A DNA stretch of 64,000 bases from Enchytraeus crypticus. Taxonomy: Eukaryota; Annelida; Clitellata; Enchytraeida; Enchytraeidae. Positions 23,001 to 33,354 of the stretch are shown piece after piece; position 1 is the first letter of the stretch; each line of letters begins with the position of its first letter. The position numbers and the translations under genes were made by a program. The DNA is taken from contig CAJHZI010000264.1 of assembly GCA_905160935.1 (NCBI GenBank), positions 679,501-743,500 of the forward strand, read 5' to 3'. The notes under the pieces are model-generated. The model saw only the letters and a list, made by a program, of their open reading frames with translations. It made no database searches and was not told the DNA's origin.

Positions 23001-26000
23001 ATGGTTTCGATAACTAACGATATTGCTGATAAAGATTATCATCAGTTTTATCTACAAAATTGAATCTTCAACATGTTGGCCTAGTACTAGACCAGATAAG
23101 ATATGTGATTTAATCGATTGACAGCTAGACGACTGTAACGACAAAGTCTTACGCAAAACTTCCTTCAGTTAGTATTGAATAACAATATTATACAATAGAC
23201 CTGCATATCGTATAGAAAGAAGGATGCGCAAATATCGTTCTTTGCATATCGTTCAAATGCAACGATATTTGAACGTTAATTTTTTTTACAAAAAGCTGTA
23301 AAATATACATATAGTCTAAGCAAGGGATTGTGTAGTATGGAGAGGAATGTAGAGTATAGTGGATTAGCATGTAGTGCTGTAAGTTTATCAAGTTCTTTTA
23401 GAACACTGCATACTTTCCGGAAAATTGCGTAGTTGTGTAATGCATGAGGTGATGTTTGAACACTGTTTCTATTAGCTGTAACTATCTGACGATTTCTATT
23501 ATTAGTTATGTTGTAAAGTTACAGCGGTGCTATTGGTTTCTATATGTCGGATGATGCAGAATCTTTCTATATAATCATATTGACGACTTAGTCTTGGGCG
23601 CACTTGTACAATGAAGGCAATGTAACAGTTCATTGTAGATTGTGACTGTTTTGGGAAGGAGAGCCTTCGGGCTTAAGGAAGCGATGGTGCCTTTGGGAAG
23701 ATGCACTCCGTTCTGGTCTGAGCCTGAACGATGCAGAAATTGACTATCAGCGCTTAATTGCTTTACAATCATGTATCTTAATATAGATTAATTCTGAAGT
23801 AATAAAATATAATAAGATTAAAATATGAAATTATCTCTCGAGAGCGTTTCACGTCTCTCACATTATCAGCGGCCTATCTGGCTATAATGACAGCTGATCC
23901 CGTAGGGCCTACCTGATATCTACTGTTAGTTTCCCCAGCGAAACCATTAAACCATATACCCCCTCTTCTATCTACCATACGAAATATTGGTTCTAAGCCA
24001 TTCCGACCCCTAAAATGATAATTGGAAAATGGGCGTTTAACCTACGACGTAGAAGTATTTTATTTATGTAGAAGACTATATCAGGTCTTGCATTATACAT
24101 GTAACTTACATGTCATGTGGCAAATAAGATAGAGAAATATCTATTTAGTGATTCAATGCCACTAGTTTTAAAAGTTTAACTTTTCTTCCACTGTACCTTC
24201 CTACTATCACCAAATATTCATATTTTCACACTTTCATCACGTATAAATATGTTACAGAAATGTTACGATCATTAAATGCTGTATTCTTTATTTTAATATC
24301 ATTTAGCATTCTTGTGAAATATTTATTGTTCATAATGATATTACATAATATTACTGCTGAATTTTATTGCAGGCAGCCAGAGTTTTTTGACTGGGGATTT
24401 AACTTGCCCCGTGGCAAGGCTCTTCTTGAGAAGTGGAATATGATTCCTAATGACGTTGATATACTAATGACTCATGGTCCACCTTTAGGTAAACCTCAGC
24501 AAAATTATTTTAACTCTAAATATGCACTTTACATACCTTTGTGATATAATTGTGATTAATAATAATAATAATAATATCCTCTTGCAAGGATGATGTCAGG
24601 GACGTCCCCACTGCACACGTCACTACAGATCAATTCACCGATAGGCTTACCAATCTCCAAAAGAAATGTGCTGAGGAGAAGTAAGGTCCTAAAATGAAAG
24701 CCGGTACAGTGATCAAAAAATGGTCAGGATTGATAGAGTATGTCTATGGTGGGAAAAGATATGTCTTAAGCTTGCCAGAGAAGGTTGAAAGAGAAAAACA
24801 AGAGCGAAGATTAGCAGGTAAAGAGTTCCAGATCGTGGGTTCTGCATAAGAGAATGAACGTTTGCCTAATGATGTGAGAATATTTGGAACAGAGTGAAGA
24901 TTGGCACTAGTTGAACGAAGTGCACATGAAGGACAATAGGGAAGAAGAGTTTCAGTACGAATGATTATTGAGAAAACAATGAATTGAATTACAAGAATGA
25001 TTATTGAGAAAACGATGCAAGGGTACAGTACATTAAAAGTAAATAATGACAGTGTAAGAATGGCGTGATGACTGCTTTAAGGGATATGAAATTACAACTT
25101 ATTTGCATATAGAAGACTCATGGAAGAGTAAATTTTATGATTCTAATGTTTGATTTTACAATTCTTAAGTTTACAATGTCGTGACATTTAATTCTATAAG
25201 CTGCTAAATGATCAGTATTGTCACGGAGAACAGTTTCATTTCTAGTATTCGTGTTGTTGTAGTTATAAAATAACAAGACTTAACCAGAACATTATGCAAG
25301 TTATTTGATCAGAATGACGCCAAATAAACAACAAGCTAAAGCATTAGGTGAGATGAGAATGATTTTGCACACTTTCTTTGGGATTTTTGAAGTTAATTTG
25401 AATATACACTGTACTTTTAAACAGCCGATAATTAGGGTTAAAAGAATGCTGTCAGGGAATGCTGATCACTTATTTCACTTATAAAGAATGCCGATAGGCC
25501 TATTATATATCAGTTATAAAGAATGCTTATCACTTATATCAGAAAATAAAGGTATAGTTTGCTGCATCTGACTCATTTTATGATCATGGGAGATTGAAAC
25601 GTATTTTCTAAGTGCAGAAGTAAACATTGTAAAATGGATGAATTGCTGAGTCGGGAGATAGTGAAAGATATTTCTGAAGTAATTTTCTTCGAAAGTAAAT
25701 TTATAATAGGCTATAGACCTTTTATAATATGTAGCGGTAACTCTGTTCACATAATAAACAAAGCCTTATGAGGGAGCGGGAAGGTGAGTGTGCTTATATT
25801 TCCGGCTGGCAATATTCTATATATTCCAATATATTTATTATGTTTTTCATCATTTATTAACAGAATGGTGTTTTAAAAATTACAAAAAATTATATTTCCA
25901 TTACTTATCAAATGATGATAAACATACGTCTTAATTTACATTTAATATATGTCTATATTGCTTATCTAGAGAGGATATATTACATTTTTACGATAAATTA

Positions 26001-29000
26001 CGTTGCAGTTGCCTGCAAAAAACAATTAAGTTTATGATTCTATGGTGGCGCCTCCTAGTGAAAGAAAATATTTAAAGTGCGATTTTTCTAAGTAAACACC
26101 TTTTATGTAAGGTCTATAATAAATTTGGTTAGTTTTTCAAGTTTTATTTAGATAGTTTTTTATTTAGCATAACAAAACAGTTTCTGAGTCAGAAAGCAAA
26201 TTATTGCTTGTTTAAGACTTATTAAAACACAATAAAAACTAGAAGTACACAATTAACTAACAGAAAGCATGAAGTCCTATACACATGTACTTAACTAGCA
26301 CAATATACATATTTAGGTTAGATATGACACTAAACAGCATTTACTGAAAAGCAAGGTAAACAGCTATTTGAATGAAAAAATAGCTTTATTTTCTGTTTTA
26401 GACCTAGCCTAATGACACATATCTATAACCTAAAATACCTAATTAGGGCCTAATATCTAACAAGTAATTTTACAAACAGGGCAATATTACACCAACTTCT
26501 TATATTTACCGTACAAATTTTTAAATTGATTTATGGATTTTGCTTCTACAACTTCCTCTGGAAGCTCATTCCAGCTATTAATAATTCTCTGACTAAAAAA
26601 GTTTTTACGTATATCTAATCTACTTCTAGGTTTAACAAGTTTGTATTTATGACCTCTAGTTCTGCAGCTATTAGTTAAATTAAACCAAGTGTTGTAATCA
26701 ACCTTACTAAATCCCTTTAGAATTTTGAACACTTCTCTCAGATCTCCCCTAGCTCTTCTCTCTTTCAGATTTATTTTTGTAGTTTAGTTAGTCAAGTTAG
26801 TTTTTAAAATTACTTGGAGCAATAGTAGACTCGAAGCTAAATTGGCACCAACATATTAATCAAGCGTCTTTATAAGTTGCAAAGATGCTAAATGTTTTAA
26901 TGAAACTTAAAATATAAATTACCTAACTACTGTTTACTATCACTATATTACACTCTAGTTTATCCCTACTTTAACTATTGTATTATTGTCTGGGGGTGTG
27001 CCTGAAAGAGTTATATAAATTAATTAATTGTTTTACAAAAATGAGCTATTCGAATAATCTATAAAAATTTTATAAATGTCGTACAGATCTAATCTTTAAA
27101 AATTTAATGCTACTTAAAATTAACGATTTATACTACTCTTCTTGTATCATATTCTTATGCAAGTATTAATTCAAATTGCTACCAGTTATTTGCAATTCGT
27201 TAATATAGCCAGAAAACCGGAAGTAAACTTATCTCACAGCCTTAAAATACAGGCTTTTTTGACGTTCGAATTTATCGAACTTCCTTAAGCGGAGGAGCTG
27301 AAAAAATCAGTGGCCCTAATTTCTGGAACTCTATACCAGTGGAATTTAAAACATTAAATTCAATCCCTTTATTAAAATCTTATCTCCAATCCTGGCTTGT
27401 AGATAAATACTAAATGTTTCCAATTTTTCAACGAATCATAATTTTAGTACCCATGGAACTTTTTTCTCCAACCATTAAACTTTCTTTGGCATTATCTTCA
27501 CCTTATACTATTGGCTGATTGCACATTGCTAAGTGATACTCTAGTATGCATATATTTTTTGTGATGTTCTACGTTAGCTATAATTAATTTTGATAAAATT
27601 AATCTGATGAGGCATACTCTTAGAGTTAGTCAACTCTTTTATAGTATCACATTATTCTCGATTTATTTGTGTTCTCAATTATTAGTTCTTAAAACTATAC
27701 CATATCTTATAAAGTTATCTGTTATTAGGCAATTTTCATATGATATGGTTGCTATAGATCTACTATGCTATGGACATTGTACATGTATTTGCTAATTGAC
27801 GTTATGGTTGCTATTTTGCTAATTTGATATTATGGTTGTTATGCTTTTCAATTGACATTATTGTGTTTGTCGAGAATAAATAAGATTAAAAAAATTAGAT
27901 TCTTAATCTCATTACAAACGAAATACGAAATATTTAAGCAGAAGATGTCACAATTGTAGTCGCCATTTTACACTGATTCATGTAGTTCTTTTCCTTTTGA
28001 GATTATTCATAGTTTGAGTTTGTTTCTGAAAATGGCTTCACGATGGGAACTTTATGATTAACATTGTTATATTTGGCTGTTCAATTATGAAATGCTGAGA
28101 CTAATTTATTGTGAAACAAAGATACCAAAAGAATTCCAAAGTAGAATTGTGTATGGGCTTGAATAAAATTTTCTCTTTCCTCTAATTATTTCTTAAATTT
28201 AATAATTAATGATAAATTAATTTTAAAAATGAATCAATATATTCGACTACGGATCAGTATATTATTATGCGGGTTTCAAATTATGGGCTCACCAGTCACT
28301 GACATCGCTATCGAGTGAGGAAACTGACATTAACATTAACTTTACCAGCTTTTTATTAATGGGTTTTAATTGAGGTATAAATATCCAGAGTAAATTATGA
28401 CCTTGGGAAGATTTTGGTTTAGGTTGTGCTAGGTCATGATGTCTCGATCAACTCCGAATTTATTGATATGGACCGTCAGAAGTAGCCAGTTAAGTAAATA
28501 AAGAATCCTAAGGTAACGAGGAGTGTTCGCTAAATAAGGTTTTGAAAGAAAAAGAAAAATTTGATGAAAATAAGGTAGAACAATTTTTTGTTCAAAATTG
28601 AGAAAAAATCTCGTTGGACTGGGATTTAAGGGAAGTTGATGATGTCCAAATAGCTCACTGCGTATAAATGCGTTAAGTTACGTCATGAAATTAAAATTTG
28701 TTACCGCTGAGGTTTTGGGATCAATCCAAGAGGTCTGATCAGAGAGTACTGTCCCGGACATTCACAGGACTGGTAATACGGACAATTGATTAAACTGCCT
28801 AATGATTAAACATATAGGCCCAGTATTGAAGGTGACAGATATCACATATGGTAATTTCACTGTAAAACGTGCTTAACTAGCCTTTTAAAAAGTCGCCGAC
28901 ATTTACAGGACAGGTGATGAGGATGATTGACTAATCTGCTTAATGATTAAAAATATAGTATTCAAACTGATGCATATAATCGAAAATGATCATTTCACTA

Positions 29001-30715
29001 TAATGTATATTTAAGTGTAGCCTTGTGTTGCAGGTCATGGTGATATTTTGAGGTCTGGAGGTCGGTCAGGCTGCGTTGAGCTGCTGGAGACGATTCAGAA
29101 AAGAGTTAAACCAAAATATCACGTGTGTGGTCACATTCACGAAGGTACGGTGCATTGATGCTGTGCAGTTTATTAATATGAGCATGAGATTTTGAACAGT
29201 CTTCAACTTAATATTTAATTGGAACAGTTTTTGTGGAGTGAGGTAGTAGCGTGTAAGTTGTGCGACAGGGATCAGTAAGAGCTGGATTCAAATCCGATCT
29301 TGCTACGTCACTGATGTGGTCTTGAGGCAGTAAACTGACGTTAAGCTAAGATTTGACCTTTTAGCTGTACTATATATTCACTTTACACTTGCTGTGATTT
29401 GTTGACATATTTGACCGTATGTTTGTTTCTTAATTTGACAGTTTTATTATCAAATTTCTTGATTAGTATTTTTCAATTTATTTTATAAATTAAACTTTTC
29501 ACACTGCGTCAGTCGATCATTTAGAACAAATGTCTCTATTTTGAGCTGTTCCAGGTTAATCGAGTGATATTGTTTACTGGGAATATTATCTAATTCATTA
29601 TATAAACTCTAATATGGCATCTAGTTCATTTAGTATGTTTAATTCAATATATAATATCTAACTCATCATATAATGTCTAATTCAATAAATAAATGTTTCG
29701 GATTATATTCGTTTTAATTAGCAAATCCTTAAGTTAGCTAAAGTCTAATTGACACTTATTGCTCGATAGACATTATACTGTCATGTCAATAATTACTTAA
29801 TTAAACCCCAATTGTATTAAATAGTTTTTCGAATATTAATAATTCATTAAACTCTGGTCTCTTTTAGTGCACTGCCTACTGGCAGGTCCATGGTATACAA
29901 CGCTTCCTCTTTTCTCTGCCGTTCACTTTCCTCTTTATATCCATATATGAATGGATCATTAAATCATCTAACTTTCCTAATCTCGGTCTGCCTCTGCCTC
30001 TTTCCTTCCATTCTGCTTTCTACGAGCTTTGTAATAGACTTTCTCCCCTTAGAATGTGTCCTATCCAGCTTTTCTTCCTATTCCGGTATTAAACTTTATT
30101 AAAAAATTTTTTCAATATTAAGAATCCATTAGGTGAACTCTAATATACTAATCAATATTGTTTTAATATCAATAACTAATTTAATTACTCTCTAATCATC
30201 GTCATCATCCTCCCTTGAATCCCAGTTTAACCAGGGTCGGGCTACAAATAGACTGCGTCAAATCCTCTCTGCCCAATACCACGTCATCAGCCAATCTACT
30301 ATTTGAGACTTTTCCATAACTTTTATTAACTCTCTAATAATGTAATTAATTAAAATACATTATAATATCACTTACTATTATTACTAGTCTTAGGACTGGA
30401 GAAAGTCTATTCGTATCCGGACCCTGGTTGAACTGGGATTTAAGGGAAGAAGATGATGATGATGATAATATCACTAACTATATAGTTAGTCTCTTATGTA
30501 TTAATGAACAGTAAATCATAGTATTTATAATCTATTTGTTGAGGTGTGATGCTTACTTAGCGACATTATGTTTTGTTACCATAGATCACGGCGTTTCGAC
30601 AGATGGAGTGACAACGTATATCAACGCGTGTATTGCTGATATCAAATACCGCCCAGTTCAACCTCCTATCATATTTGACATTCAACTTCCTCCGGGATGC
30701 TCTAAATCTTCCTGA
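16741..30715 (+). CDS. MPPED1/MPPED2-family metallophosphoesterase (5 exons, 283 aa)
   Basis: Joined exons 16741-17031, 18587-18789, 24373-24488, 29034-29144 and 30585-30715 give 852 nt ending in TGA. The family comprises calcineurin-like binuclear-metal phosphoesterases that hydrolyse cyclic-nucleotide phosphodiesters in vitro. Motifs in order: ISDTHNR (D57, H59), HAGDF (D80), AGNHD (N111, H112), THGPPLGHGD (H199) and CGHIHE (H237, H239). The block WGFNLPRGKALLEKW and the end DGVTTYINA are characteristic of MPPED proteins. Length is close to the human paralogues (about 290 aa). No signal peptide or membrane segment, so probably cytosolic. The ATG is the first after an in-frame TAA at 16729. 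As I recall, vertebrate MPPED2 has glycine at the first His of GHIH and is a weak enzyme; here His is kept, so activity is expected. Confidence 0.93.
17720..18085 (-). mobile_element. LINE 3' end in intron 1, minus strand
   Basis: The minus strand reads TRSSKLITLPSSS, then YEQLHRRLKDFLLDLSYPS, close to TRSSKLIALVRPSLPS and YEQFYRQLKTYLFHLSFPS at 49.3-49.6 kb. The tail motif GCACCGCTTTTGGACCCC follows. Same family, older copy. Confidence 0.65.
18587..18789 (+). CDS. Phosphoesterase exon 2
   Basis: Acceptor ATGTAG, donor GTAAAT. 67 codons plus two bases; opens with GKLPHKHKLVIAGNHD and ends VYGAPW, the tryptophan codon being split with exon 3. Carries the Asn-His metal motif. The first 20 bases of this exon together with the acceptor are copied at 18926-18961. 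Confidence 0.93.
18926..18961 (+). repeat. 36-bp copy of the exon 2 acceptor and start
   Basis: 18926-18961 is identical to 18571-18606, covering 16 intron bases with the AG acceptor and the first 20 coding bases of exon 2. The copy lies 137 bp into intron 2. A CAGTATTTGCT sequence is also shared between 18915 and 18986. Could act as a decoy acceptor. Confidence 0.9.
19021..20604 (+). mobile_element. Tc1/mariner-type transposon, DD37E
   Basis: The element 19023-20602 has perfect inverted ends: 19023-19061 is the reverse complement of the last 39 bp, beginning GGGTGTCGCATAAG. TA is present on both sides (19021-19022 and 20603-20604), within a TATATA context. It lies in phosphoesterase intron 2 in the same orientation as the gene. 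One transposase gene fills the interior with about 260 bp of leader. The perfect ends and single frame break indicate a recent insertion. Confidence 0.92.
19320..20412 (+). pseudogene. Tc1/mariner transposase, one frameshift
   Basis: Two overlapping frames: 19320-19712 (130 codons) and 19705-20412 (235 codons). The first has paired helix-turn-helix DNA-binding domains with YSHKCIAQKLNRS and a GRPK linker. The second has the catalytic domain: FTDES (first Asp, residue 31 of that frame), FQQDGARCH (second Asp, residue 135) and SPDLSPIENLW (Glu, residue 173). There are 37 residues between the second Asp and the Glu, so DD37E rather than the Tc1 DD34E. The frames separate at a run of eight A at 19689-19696; a single-base slip there would explain it, either real decay or a sequencing error. 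Ends KGNTIKY. Confidence 0.9.
20640..21600. other. Intron 2 sequence, nothing recognised
   Basis: About 1 kb of AT-rich intron. A CATCAGCAGCA...CTTGAATCGTAGTTTA remnant near 20670-20700 may be an old copy of the (GAT)-tailed repeat found at 30195 and 52500. Confidence 0.35.
21601..22460 (-). mobile_element. LINE fragment interrupted by a SINE
   Basis: The minus strand on both sides of 22016-22258 reads as the same LINE. On the right are KTNVMRVSRKGGG and VNIEIDEIILDKKF, the thumb region after the YADD motif. On the left is the later region, whose bases GACCATGTTTCACAACCGTATA match minus-strand LINE remains at 32990 and 60605. Heavily mutated. Confidence 0.6.
22016..22258 (+). mobile_element. 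SINE-A, best-preserved copy
   Basis: A box TAGCGTAGGGGTAACG at 22027-22042 and B box GGTTCGAATCC at 22090-22100 have the spacing of a tRNA-type pol III promoter. The non-tRNA body (ACATTCACTGGACTGGT, GATATCAACATAGTTGAT) ends TGTTTAC plus a T run at 22250-22258. Inserted into a LINE. Confidence 0.85.
22730..22870 (-). mobile_element. SINE-B (second tRNA-like family), minus strand
   Basis: The reverse complement has GGGGTTCAAATCCTGGGCTC (B box), then CCGTCACTGACATCGCTTTC and a GTGAGGACACTGATGTTAAC block. Other copies: 28262, 33355, 41583 (minus) and 48555. Confidence 0.6.
22880..24370. other. Intron 2, right part, no feature called
   Basis: No recognised repeat or exon. A 65-codon minus frame at 23575-23772 and the frames near 23188 and 24260 have no known motif; the last overlaps exon 3 of the phosphoesterase in its correct frame and simply reads back into the intron. 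Confidence 0.35.
24373..24488 (+). CDS. Phosphoesterase exon 3
   Basis: Acceptor TTGCAG, donor GTAAAC. Completes the split Trp codon and encodes QPEFFDWGFNLPRGK to ILMTHGPPL, including metal ligand H199; leaves one base in phase 1. Confidence 0.94.
24545..24945 (-). mobile_element. CR1-like LINE 3' fragment, minus strand
   Basis: The minus strand reads LTSLGKRSFSYAEPTIWNSL, then PANLRSC and FSGKLKTYLFPP. The last bases (ACGTCCCTGACATCATCCTT) and an ATT tail (the AAT run at 24557-24576) match the + strand copy at 265-885. Confidence 0.7.
24950..26165. other. Intron 3 sequence, no feature called
   Basis: AT-rich. Local duplications only: AAGAATGATTATTGAGAAAAC occurs twice near 24956-25015, and a CACTTAT/AAAGAATGC unit is repeated near 25460-25540. 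Confidence 0.4.
26166..26226 (-). mobile_element. Tail of 5S-type SINE, fragment
   Basis: The reverse complement carries AAGTCTTAAACAAGCAATAA, a TTGCTTTCTGACTCAG stem side and a GTTATGCTA end, matching the 3' tail of the element at 4275-4575 and the fragment at 49225-49280. Confidence 0.4.
26487..26775 (-). mobile_element. LINE reverse transcriptase C-terminus, fragment
   Basis: An open minus frame reads FKILKGFSKVDYNTWF, RTRGHKYKLVKPRSRLDIRK and FFSQRIINSWNELPEEVVEA. This is the standard ending of a CR1-like/Jockey-like LINE protein. Only the end is present. Confidence 0.75.
26800..27420 (+). mobile_element. Decayed LINE ORF2 end, plus strand
   Basis: Broken frames with LEAKLAPTY, YPYFNYCIIVWGC, IVLQK-AIRIIY and finally GPNFWNSIPVEFKTLNSI with LLKSYL. 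The order matches the connection and C-terminal region of a Jockey-like LINE on the + strand. Stops throughout. Confidence 0.65.
27430..28255. other. Intron 3, nothing recognised
   Basis: Includes a locally repeated ATTGACGTTATGGTTGCTAT unit near 27795-27865. No exon or known repeat identified. Confidence 0.35.
28262..28380 (+). mobile_element. SINE-B copy
   Basis: GCGGGTTTCAAATTATGGGC (decayed B box), AGTCACTGACATCGCTATCG and GTGAGGAAACTGACATTAAC match the other SINE-B copies in order. Confidence 0.6.
28641..29015 (+). mobile_element. SINE-A copy plus a second tail
   Basis: 28641-28875 is a diverged full-length SINE-A. It is followed at about 28885-29015 by a further body-tail segment (GACATTTACAGGACAGG to TTTCACTATAATG) without a tRNA head. 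This is either a dimer with a truncated second unit or an independent truncated copy. It ends 18 bp before exon 4 of the phosphoesterase and so supplies the region just upstream of the branch and acceptor site. Confidence 0.55.
29034..29144 (+). CDS. Phosphoesterase exon 4
   Basis: Acceptor TTGCAG, donor GTACGG. Encodes G-HGDILRSGGRSGCVELL to HVCGHIHE with metal ligands H237 and H239; phase 1 at both ends. Confidence 0.94.
29236..29372 (+). mobile_element. tRNA-like SINE, B-related
   Basis: AGTAGCGTGTAAGTTGTGCG resembles an A box and TGGATTCAAATCC a B box; CGTCACTGATGTGG and AAACTGACGTTAAGCTA resemble the body of SINE-B. It lies just after exon 4. Confidence 0.4.
29865..30095 (-). mobile_element. 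LINE 3' module, minus strand
   Basis: TAGTGCACTGCCTACTGGCA starts the reversed module; GGACACATTCTAAGG and the following bases extend it further into the ORF than in most copies. Same family as 14625, 46968, 48115 and 60330. Confidence 0.65.
30195..30330 (-). mobile_element. (GAT)-tailed repeat, minus strand
   Basis: The reverse complement has CCCTGGTTAAACTGGGATTC, AAGGGAGGATGATGACGATG. Matching ends: 30392-30470 (+), 41400-41485 (+) and 52500-52640 (minus). Probably the 3' end of an RTE-like LINE or its SINE. Confidence 0.5.
30392..30470 (+). mobile_element. (GAT)-tailed repeat, plus strand
   Basis: GGAGAAAGTCTATTCGTATC, CCCTGGTTGAACTGGGATTT, then AAGGGAAGAAGATGATGATG. Oppositely oriented neighbour of 30195-30330. 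Confidence 0.5.
30585..30715 (+). CDS. Phosphoesterase exon 5 and stop
   Basis: Acceptor CCATAG. Completes the Asp codon and encodes HGVSTDGVTTYINACIADI to PIIFDIQLPPGCSKSS, stop TGA at 30713-30715. The last 21 bases around the stop (TCTAAATCTTCCTGAATATTC) recur at 30735-30755. Confidence 0.93.
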
Positions 30716-31185
30716 ATATTCCTGGCGAGGAATCTCTAAATCTTCCTGAATATTCTAAGCGAGCCTCGTTACTTTGACAATTCGTCACTTTTATTTGGAA
30801 TATGTATTAGTTGGAAATGTCAACTATAAAGTTATTGCTAAATTTATTAGCTGGAAATATCAACTATTAAGTTTTTGTATCTACCGACTGTAAAATATGT
30901 AGACCTACAGTATCTTTGGGATACAACTTACAATATTCCAGGGATACAAATTTCTAAATGTTTATCCTTTTACTACTACTTTGTATGTAGTATAATTCCG
31001 AATCCTTACCTTCACGTATGTCTACAAATGTATAAATTATTTGTCCACATAATAATATGACTTAACCTAGCCATTGTAAGAATTACCATATTATGATGAA
31101 CAATTTCTTTAGAATTTGATGATCTAGCGATTTTAGGTTTTAACATTATTACGAAAACTAAAGATTATATATAAAGAATGAAGAT
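30716..31185. other. Presumed 3' untranslated region and spacer
   Basis: No AATAAA was found within about 450 bp of the stop. Two near-duplicate segments (TTAGTTGGAAATGTCAACTA and TTAGCTGGAAATATCAACTA) lie near 30807 and 30847. Confidence 0.4.
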
Positions 31186-32525
31186 TATATTTTGAAGCAT
31201 GAAGAAACGCCGACGGATTGGAGGATAGCAGTCATTATTCCAATCCAAAAGAAAGGAGTCCGACAGGAGTGCAATAATTCGAAGGTAACAAGTCAATTAA
31301 GTGTACCGGCTAAAGTGTTCACAAGAGTTATACTAAATAGCATTTCAGAAAGGGTGGATGAAGTTTTAAGAGAGAATCAATGTGGTTTCAGGAAGGGACG
31401 AGGGTGTTCAGAACAGAATATATCTGATCAGACTAATCATTGACAGGAAGCTAGAGTACAATGAAGGTGAATGACTCAGGCAAGGATTCATCCTGTCCCC
31501 AATCGTTTTCAACATGGTATTAGACTATATGATGAGACTTCTGGAAAAACTAGATCATTGGGGAAGGAAATCAAAATCTCAAAATATAGAAGATGTTGAA
31601 TATGCTGACGATGCCTGCATGACTGCGTCGTCATCGTGTGGTGCTTTGGCGCCTGTTTGTGTAGTGTCTGCAAGAGACGTCCCTGACATTGCCTTATGGC
31701 GAGAAACCTGACGTTAAATTCTTATTGATTGATTGATTGCAGAGAGCCTAGTAAGAATAATGGAGCTATTGGAGGCCATGCTGAAGAAAGTGGAAAGTTT
31801 CGATTGTAAATTAATCAAAGTAAAACCAAATTGATGCCAATAGCAAAGAATGGAAAAGTTTGCAAAACAGATAAACTGCAGGAAAGGAGATTGAAATTGT
31901 AGACAAGTTGGTTTATGTCATAAGCGAAATCAAAGCAAAAGGAGGATCAGAATCTGAAATTAAAAGAAGAATTGCGCTTGCAGGAGCAACATTTAGCAGG
32001 AAGCAAAAAATCATGAGAAGACACGATGTCAGACTTGAGATTAATCTTAGAATTCTTAACTCCTGAGTGATACCAGTGCTAATCTGTGGATGTGAATCAT
32101 GGGAACTAATAAAGGCAGTGGAAAAGAAAATTGAATTGTACCGAAAACAAATGGCTAAGGAGAATACTAGGAATCTGTTACAAAGAGCACGTAACAAATG
32201 AGAAGATTAGGAAAAGAACAAATCAACTAATGGTCAGTGAAATAATCAAGAAAATAAGAATGAAATGGGCTGGACATGTTATGAGCATGGAAGATAGCAG
32301 AAACCCGCGAAAGATATTTAACTATAAAGCAGGCGGCAAGAGAACGGCGGGAAGACCTAAAATAAGATGGAAGGACTTCCTCAAAGAAGGCTGATGGAGT
32401 TAGCATTTATAGGAAAACAGAAGAAAGAAAAAGAATGAACCTCGAGGAAACGGCAACGAATAGAGTTTTGTGGAGGAACGTCATAGAGAAATCTTTAGCT
32501 GGAACCAGACCAGGATGATCCATGA
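31186..32525 (+). mobile_element. LINE reverse transcriptase, decayed, with nested SINE
   Basis: Frames give DWRIAVIIPIQKKG, NQCGFRKGRGCSEQ, QGFILSPIVFNMVLDYMM and VEYADDAC, i.e. reverse transcriptase blocks up to the YADD motif. At 31625-31740 another repeat interrupts the gene. The C-terminal part follows (MKWAGHVMSMEDSRNPRKIF, GGKRTAGRPKIRWKDFL), ending near a LEETATNRVLWRN block. Many stops. Confidence 0.75.
31622..31740 (+). mobile_element. Short repeat R3 inserted in the LINE
   Basis: GTCTGCAAGAGACGTCCCTG, ACATTGCCTTATGGCGAG and CCTGACGTTAAATTCTTATT, ending in (GATT)n. A second + copy is at 52383-52470, and an inverted relative at 52240-52300. It interrupts the coding sequence directly after the YADD motif. 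Confidence 0.6.
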
Positions 32526-32784
32526 CATGATTATTATTTCAGTATCCGAATTTGAGCTTTGGAAATATTTGTTGTCGTGCTGTGATCTTTTTTTTCGCTA
32601 AACTTTGTTAATGAATTTTCTCCCGCATGTGATATTTTCTGGCTACTAATTTTAGTTACTATGTTATTCTATTAATAATTATATTTTGCTTTTTTAAATA
32701 ACGAAATTAAAATTTTAAACATCTAGCCAGCATGTGTTTGCTTTATTGTTGTGAAACTTTGTTAATGACTTTGTTGCTCTTTTG

Positions 32785-33085
32785 GCCACTGATCAAAGCC
32801 TCCTAGCGGCTGCAGAAGATTGTCTGCACAATCTTTTCTTTCTATTTCGTATCACATTTATTAACTGTCTATATTTAAGAATTCTCTTAAGAAGTTCTTC
32901 ATTTATAATTTTTTTGAGCCCAACTAATCTTTTCCATCTTTCTCCATAACCATATTTCTGATGCTTCTTATCATATCCTCTTTCATTAGTGTCCACATTT
33001 CACATCCGTACAGAAAGATCGACCACACCAATGTTTTCACAATGTTTATCGTTGTGTTTTTTCCTCTACCTTTAAAAAATACAAA
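32785..33085 (-). mobile_element. LINE fragment, minus strand
   Basis: An open frame (32793-32996) and its upstream part read KTLVWSIFLYGCEMW and then MDTNERGYDKKH with YGERWKRLVGL. LYGCEMWTL-type residues are typical of the region after the LINE YADD block. Same family as 21601-22015. Confidence 0.6.
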
Positions 33086-33354
33086 TTTTCAAAATTCAAA
33101 ACTAAATTAAGATCATGTACTGAATAATATAACCCTCTTTACGTTTATTTGACGACCTGTCGCATATTTAGATCCATCACTCTGGTATTCATTGTCGTAA
33201 TTTTATACTTGTATAGTTTATTTTTTTAATATTAGGAATATTAATGTGACTGAACTTTATTAAATTATAATTTATTGTATAAGCCATTATGTTTTGTGAT
33301 CTGTTATATTCGAAGAGTATGCATCAGGTCAATATTATTTAATATCAATATTAT

